Part shown: one piece after another, positions 5,424-8,693 of the stretch
How positions within the stretch are numbered: position 1 is the stretch's first letter
Layout of the letters: each line of letters opens with the position of its first letter
Source of the DNA: Actinomycetota bacterium
GTDB lineage: Bacteria; Actinomycetota; Acidimicrobiia; Acidimicrobiales; UBA8592
Assembly: GCA_002712415.1 (NCBI GenBank)
Contig: PATO01000018.1
Coordinates: 86,016-94,708 of the forward strand
DNA length: 8,693 bases
Direction of reading: 5' to 3'
Notes under the pieces: model-generated
Database searches by the model: none
The model's input: the letters and a program-made list of their open reading frames with translations, nothing else
What the model was told of the DNA's origin: nothing
Position numbers and translations under genes: made by a program

Positions 5424-7154
5424 ATGGATAGAAAACTCCTAAGCTGGGTCAATGACCGAAATGCGGAAGGAATAAAACCTCTTGAAATAGCTGCTGCAGT
5501 TGCCAGAGAGGCAGCGAAACAGAAGGGGTTGCCCCTCGACGGTAATCAACCAGATCTTTTAAATATCGGAACTGTTCACGCACCTAAAGAAACTGAATAC
5601 ACGGCTGACATGATCGGTTCGGTATATGAACAAAGCCTTGATTCATCAGCACGGAGACATGGCGGCGTTCACTATACCCCATATGAAGTTGCGAAAAGAC
5701 TAGCAAGAATCGCATTAAGCGAATTGCCGTTTGGTCCTATCTGTGATCCATCAGTAGGCGGAGGAGCGTTTCTTCTTGCAGCTGCAGAATATTTATCGGA
5801 AAAGGGAGTATCTCCAAAGAAAATAATAGAGGAGTACCTATGGGGCATAGATCTTGATCAAGGAGCAATCGAAGTGTCCAGAGCATCAATTTCAATATGG
5901 GGTTCGACAAAGGTATGGATTCCAGTTAACGAACACTTCGCAGTAGCTAACTCATTGCAGAGTGGAATGAGATCCTTTCTCGTTCCACCGAAGAAAGGCT
6001 TCATTGCTGTGATCGGAAATCCACCTTTCCAAAACCAACTCCAAGAAACAACAGTTAGGCCAATAGAAGAAACACAGAAATTGCGGGAGAAATGGAATGT
6101 TAACGCCGGACCTTACGCGGACACCGCAAGCTATTTTCTTCTTGTGGCGCTATCTATGCTCGGCCCTAAAGGGAAATGCCTCTTAATTCAGCCCCAGTCA
6201 ATTCTGGCCGCGGTCGATGCAAAACCCATACGAGACAAATTAAATCAAGAGGCTGCTCTCGAAGGTATCTGGATAGGGGGGCCTGATATTTTTGAAGCAG
6301 GTGTCAATGTTTGTGCCCCACTACTTTCTAAAGATCTAAGACAATCACCCGCTGATATCTGGACCGGCATTGAAATCACGAAACTACAAAAGCAACTTAA
6401 CCATGGCGAAAACTGGGCAAGCGCCATGGCTATCGCACAGGGCGTACCAACACCCAAACTAAAAGGAAACCCCCTTGATGAACGAGCATCAGCAACAGCA
6501 GGTTTTCGTGATCAATTCTATGGGTTAGCGCCACATGTACGCGAATTCAAAGCCGGCATGGAATCTGTGGCTCCTTTAATTACCGTTGGGATGATTGATC
6601 CTCTTAGAAATAGGTGGGGGTCTGATGAATTCAGATACGCAGGAAGAACATGGCTTAAGCCAGTTGTTAATTTAACCTCATTATTTGCAGATGATAAAGA
6701 ATTATACGACTGGGTACAAGATCGTCTGAAGCCAAAGATCCTACTGGCAACTCAAACAAAAGTACTCGAAGTGCTTCCTGACCCGGAAGGCCAGCTAATC
6801 CCTTCCACACCGACTATCAGTATTGAATGTGACCTTGAAGAGATTTGGAAAATCACGTCAGTGTTGAGTTCAGCAGCGATCAGCGCTTTTGCATTCTCAA
6901 AAGTTGCAGGCTCTGCATTATCCTCCGACACCATAAAATTATCTGCGAAGCAAGTAAATGCACTTCCGCTCCCTCCCGTTTCAAACTATTGGGAGCAAGC
7001 ATCCCAATACGCTCGAGACGCCTTCAGTTCAAAATTGGAAGATGTGAAAAGAAATAAAATGAAAGAGATGTCACACAAAATAAGCCTTGCGTACGATTGC
7101 GATGACAATCTATTGGAAGAGTGGTGGTTCAAACGCTTGCCTAAGTGGAGATAG
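5424..7154 (+). CDS. N6-adenine DNA methyltransferase (gamma type, Eco57I/TaqI-like), no partner nuclease visible
   Basis: A 576-residue SAM-dependent DNA methyltransferase, predicted to methylate adenine at N6 in a specific site. Numbered from ATG 5424, motif X HYTP is at 83-86, the SAM-binding motif I DPSVGGGAF at 108-116, the acidic motif II GIDLDQ at 141-146, and the catalytic motif IV NPPF at 199-202. The order X-I-IV followed by a long C-terminal part is the gamma arrangement. Residues from about 360 on probably form the target-recognition domain, ending in KLSAKQVNALPLP (527-539), a pattern seen at the end of TaqI/Eco57I-type specificity domains. The first 80 residues are helical and too short for a PD-(D/E)xK nuclease, and no restriction gene is adjacent. 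It starts 59 bases after the helicase stop. It may be an epigenetic orphan enzyme, or a modification half that has lost its partner. A GTG start at 5388 would add 12 residues. Confidence 0.88.
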   Translation: MDRKLLSWVNDRNAEGIKPLEIAAAVAREAAKQKGLPLDGNQPDLLNIGTVHAPKETEYTADMIGSVYEQSLDSSARRHGGVHYTPYEVAKRLARIALSELPFGPICDPSVGGGAFLLAAAEYLSEKGVSPKKIIEEYLWGIDLDQGAIEVSRASISIWGSTKVWIPVNEHFAVANSLQSGMRSFLVPPKKGFIAVIGNPPFQNQLQETTVRPIEETQKLREKWNVNAGPYADTASYFLLVALSMLGPKGKCLLIQPQSILAAVDAKPIRDKLNQEAALEGIWIGGPDIFEAGVNVCAPLLSKDLRQSPADIWTGIEITKLQKQLNHGENWASAMAIAQGVPTPKLKGNPLDERASATAGFRDQFYGLAPHVREFKAGMESVAPLITVGMIDPLRNRWGSDEFRYAGRTWLKPVVNLTSLFADDKELYDWVQDRLKPKILLATQTKVLEVLPDPEGQLIPSTPTISIECDLEEIWKITSVLSSAAISAFAFSKVAGSALSSDTIKLSAKQVNALPLPPVSNYWEQASQYARDAFSSKLEDVKRNKMKEMSHKISLAYDCDDNLLEEWWFKRLPKWR

Positions 7155-7163
7155 CTTCACTTA

Positions 7164-7179
7164 AAAACGTTGGTGTTTT
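7164..7179 (+). other. Weak hairpin after the methyltransferase gene
   Basis: AAAACG-TTGG-TGTTTT forms a 6-bp stem (one G-U pair) 10 bases after the methyltransferase stop. The stem is A/U-rich and its U run is inside the stem, so it is a doubtful terminator. Confidence 0.2.
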
Positions 7180-7204
7180 GGGAATTAGCTGATTCACTAA
7201 ATAG

Positions 7205-7290
7205 AACATTAAGAGAAGTTTGTGCATGCAAACTCAGCAACCTGGGATAGGCACCCAAGGTGCTAACAGCCTAACGACTGTGATGAGGCC
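7205..7290 (+). ncRNA. SAM riboswitch of the SAM-I/SAM-IV clan (SAM-I/IV-variant-like), upstream of metX
   Basis: This untranslated region has the SAM-I-like core. A weak P1 pairs CAUUA (7207-7211) with UGAUG (7281-7285). The conserved AAGAG (7211-7215) overlaps the last base of the P1 5' strand. P2 is AGUUUG-UGCAUG-CAAACU (7217-7234). The hallmark CAGCAACC (7235-7242) opens P3, which closes through UGGG/CCCA and ACC/GGU onto GGUGCUAACAGCC (7259-7271). A short ACAG/CUGU stem (7266-7269/7278-7281) can form just before P1 closes, though its last U competes with P1. The compact P2 and short P1 fit the SAM-I/SAM-IV variant group, known largely from marine sequence, better than classic Bacillus SAM-I. 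Its place before metX, with high SAM expected to repress, supports the call. The subtype is less sure than the clan. Confidence 0.8.
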
Positions 7291-7316
7291 TTAGACAAGG
7301 CAATGAAGTGTCTTAG
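7290..7316 (+). other. Hairpin between the SAM aptamer and metX, possible expression platform
   Basis: CUUAGACA (7290-7297) pairs with UGUCUUAG (7309-7316), with one U-U mismatch, around an 11-base loop. No U tract follows, so it is not an intrinsic terminator. It could take part in switching access to the metX ribosome site GAGGAG (7344-7349), but I could not define an unambiguous alternative fold. Confidence 0.35.
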
Positions 7317-7353
7317 TGGAATTGAGTAACATTAAAACCTTACGAGGAGAAAA

Positions 7354-8616
7354 ATGGCGCCAGCCAAACGGAAACAAAGGGAAAAGCACAATTTAGATGT
7401 AATTCAAGGCGGAAATGGCGCAATAGAGGCTGCCCTCGCTGAAATACCGCATCACCCTAAAAGTTTCTCGCGAGACCTTCCAGTATCAGGAGCATGGTTA
7501 CCGGGGGACCCAGTGGGCCATCGAAAATTCATAAATGTGACAGATGGCCGACCTTTCGCACTTGAGGCAGGTGGCGTACTTACAGAGGTAATCCAAGCAT
7601 ATGAAACATGGGGAAAACTCAATTCAGATTCAACAAATGCTGTACTCATCTGCCATGCCCTAACGGGCGACTCCCATGTCTCCGGAGACAGCAGTGCATC
7701 GCACCCAACCAAAGGATGGTGGGACGATATTGTTGGTCCCGGGAAAGCAATAGATACCGATGATTTTTTTGTTGTGTGCATAAATGTTTTAGGCGGTTGC
7801 CAAGGTAGCACTGGTCCATCTTCAATAAACCCTGTTAACAACAGACCGTATGGAAGCGTATTCCCCAATATCACAATCCGGGACATAGTGAGAGCCCAAG
7901 CAAAAGTTGCTGATTACCTTGGAATCAACAAATGGCATGCCATTATTGGTGGATCAATGGGTGGTATGCAGGTCCTTGAATGGGGAGCAATGTTTCCAGA
8001 GCGAGCACCCAGAATTGCTCCTGTGTCGACTTCACTTGCAGCTAGCGCTCAACAGATCGCATGGAGCGCTGTCGGGAGAGCAGCTATAGCGCTTGACCCC
8101 AGATGGCGAGACGGGAACTACTATGAATCAGATCCTGGAGACGGACCACATGCAGGATTAGCAACTGCGCGCGCGATCGCTCAAATCCATTATCGAAGCG
8201 ACGCAAGTTTTCAATCACGCTTTGGTCGCGACTTAGTCGATAAGGAATCTCTGTTTGGCCTATGGGATAGATTCGAAGTTGAGTCTTATCTTGATTATCA
8301 CGGCGAGAAGTTAATACGAAGATTTGATGCTAACTCCTATCTTGTTCTGAATCGCGCAATGGATACTCATGATTTAGCCAGAGGAAGAGGTTCATTAGAG
8401 AATGCAGTAAAAAGAATAAAGGCCAAAGTCGTAACCGCTAGCATTTCAACAGATATCCTTTACCCACCTCACCAACAACAAGAGATCCAAAAAGTTATTC
8501 AATCGGTTGGCGGAAGTTGTAGCTACGAAGAGATAGAAGACCCAAACGGGCATGATGGGTTTCTTCTCGCAACTGCAGAGATAGGCGCTATCTTTTCACA
8601 ACTTCTAGAGGACTAG
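7354..8616 (+). CDS. metX: Homoserine O-acetyltransferase (MetX family)
   Basis: MetX, an alpha/beta-hydrolase-fold enzyme, acylates the hydroxyl of L-homoserine, normally from acetyl-CoA, committing it to methionine. The catalytic triad is visible: nucleophile S201 in GGSMGGMQ (199-206), D367 in STDILYPP, and H400 in NGHDGF. Family segments HALTGDSH (101-108), GWWDDIVGPG (121-130) and LGGCQGSTGPSSINP (146-160) are intact. At 420 residues it is somewhat longer than the usual 350-390. The first 45 or so residues are a basic, poorly conserved extension. Acetyl versus succinyl specificity cannot be settled by motif alone. The ATG has GAGGAG four bases upstream. Transcription should pass through the SAM riboswitch. 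The usual partner metY is not adjacent on the side that can be seen. Confidence 0.95.
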   Translation: MAPAKRKQREKHNLDVIQGGNGAIEAALAEIPHHPKSFSRDLPVSGAWLPGDPVGHRKFINVTDGRPFALEAGGVLTEVIQAYETWGKLNSDSTNAVLICHALTGDSHVSGDSSASHPTKGWWDDIVGPGKAIDTDDFFVVCINVLGGCQGSTGPSSINPVNNRPYGSVFPNITIRDIVRAQAKVADYLGINKWHAIIGGSMGGMQVLEWGAMFPERAPRIAPVSTSLAASAQQIAWSAVGRAAIALDPRWRDGNYYESDPGDGPHAGLATARAIAQIHYRSDASFQSRFGRDLVDKESLFGLWDRFEVESYLDYHGEKLIRRFDANSYLVLNRAMDTHDLARGRGSLENAVKRIKAKVVTASISTDILYPPHQQQEIQKVIQSVGGSCSYEEIEDPNGHDGFLLATAEIGAIFSQLLED

Positions 8617-8647
8617 TAAATCATCTCATGGTGATTAGGCGGTAACA

Positions 8648-8693
8648 ATGCCTGAAGGAATCGAAGTCGAATACTACAGGCAAACAGCGCTAA
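8648..8693 (+). CDS. Fpg/Nei-family DNA glycosylase, N-terminal fragment (cut by right window edge)
   Basis: Fifteen codons are present: MPEGIEVEYYRQTAL. After removal of Met the chain begins Pro-Glu-Gly, the catalytic N-terminus of the Fpg/Nei (MutM/endonuclease VIII) family. The proline amine forms the Schiff base with the damaged site and the glutamate follows it. The next residues (I/V-E-x-x-R) fit the first helix of that family. AGGCGG lies five bases before the ATG. Fpg, Nei or a plant-like actinobacterial branch cannot be told apart from this stub. Its start is 31 bases after the metX stop, so cotranscription is possible. Confidence 0.8.
   Translation, partial: MPEGIEVEYYRQTAL

Noticed and set aside
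5388..7154. Type IIG restriction-modification fusion
   Set aside because: The region before motif X is only about 80 residues and has no visible PD-(D/E)xK pattern, so a nuclease activity is not supported.
7176..7203. Possible metX promoter with a -10-like TAAATA (7198-7203)
   Set aside because: No convincing -35 box is found at 16-18 bases; transcription could also continue from the methyltransferase gene.
7452..7886. 144-codon open frame on the minus strand opposite metX
   Set aside because: It mirrors a well-conserved part of metX, has no ribosome site or recognisable domain, and is best explained by codon bias of the real gene.

Overview
The window is 8.7 kb of gene-dense, mostly housekeeping bacterial chromosome, with about mid-40s % GC judged by eye. 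It carries seven complete protein genes, two genes cut by the window edges, and two metabolite riboswitches. I see no mobile element, CRISPR array, tRNA or rRNA. The organism looks like a lower-GC member of the Actinomycetota, possibly a marine Acidimicrobiia-like lineage. The clues are the RGHEGRGIGL form of the GTP cyclohydrolase II loop, an Lgt lacking the histidine found in the E. coli enzyme, a probable leaderless gene, and a SAM-I/SAM-IV-clan riboswitch in front of metX. This placement is inference; no marker gene settles it.

Left part (1-2200, minus strand): a riboflavin operon transcribed right to left. A promoter region with two inverted repeats leads into a well-conserved FMN riboswitch (about 1998-2126). 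Then follow ribE (GTG start, 1940), ribBA (8-bp overlap) and ribH (ATGA overlap, cut by the left edge). Together these encode 3,4-dihydroxy-2-butanone-4-phosphate synthase, GTP cyclohydrolase II, lumazine synthase and riboflavin synthase. The deaminase/reductase ribD is not in the window. The switch probably acts on translation: there is no U-tract terminator, and a CUCCU element can pair with the ribE Shine-Dalgarno.

Middle (2199-7154): a small SnoaL/NTF2-fold protein lies on the minus strand, upstream of the rib promoter, and appears to be transcribed as a leaderless mRNA. Divergent from it, a plus-strand run with short gaps encodes lgt (prolipoprotein diacylglyceryl transferase), a one-domain class III nucleotidyl cyclase with a complete active site, a minimal DEAD-box RNA helicase, and a solitary gamma-type N6-adenine DNA methyltransferase with no visible nuclease partner.

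Right part (7155-8693): a 199-bp intergenic region holds a SAM-I/SAM-IV-clan riboswitch, followed by metX (homoserine O-acetyltransferase, methionine biosynthesis). The window ends in the first 15 codons of an Fpg/Nei-type DNA glycosylase.

The most useful points to follow up are the SAM-I/IV-type switch controlling metX, the proposed ribosome-site sequestering device behind the FMN switch, the dyad repeats at the rib promoter, and the unpaired methyltransferase. I do not see a clearly unprecedented multi-gene system.
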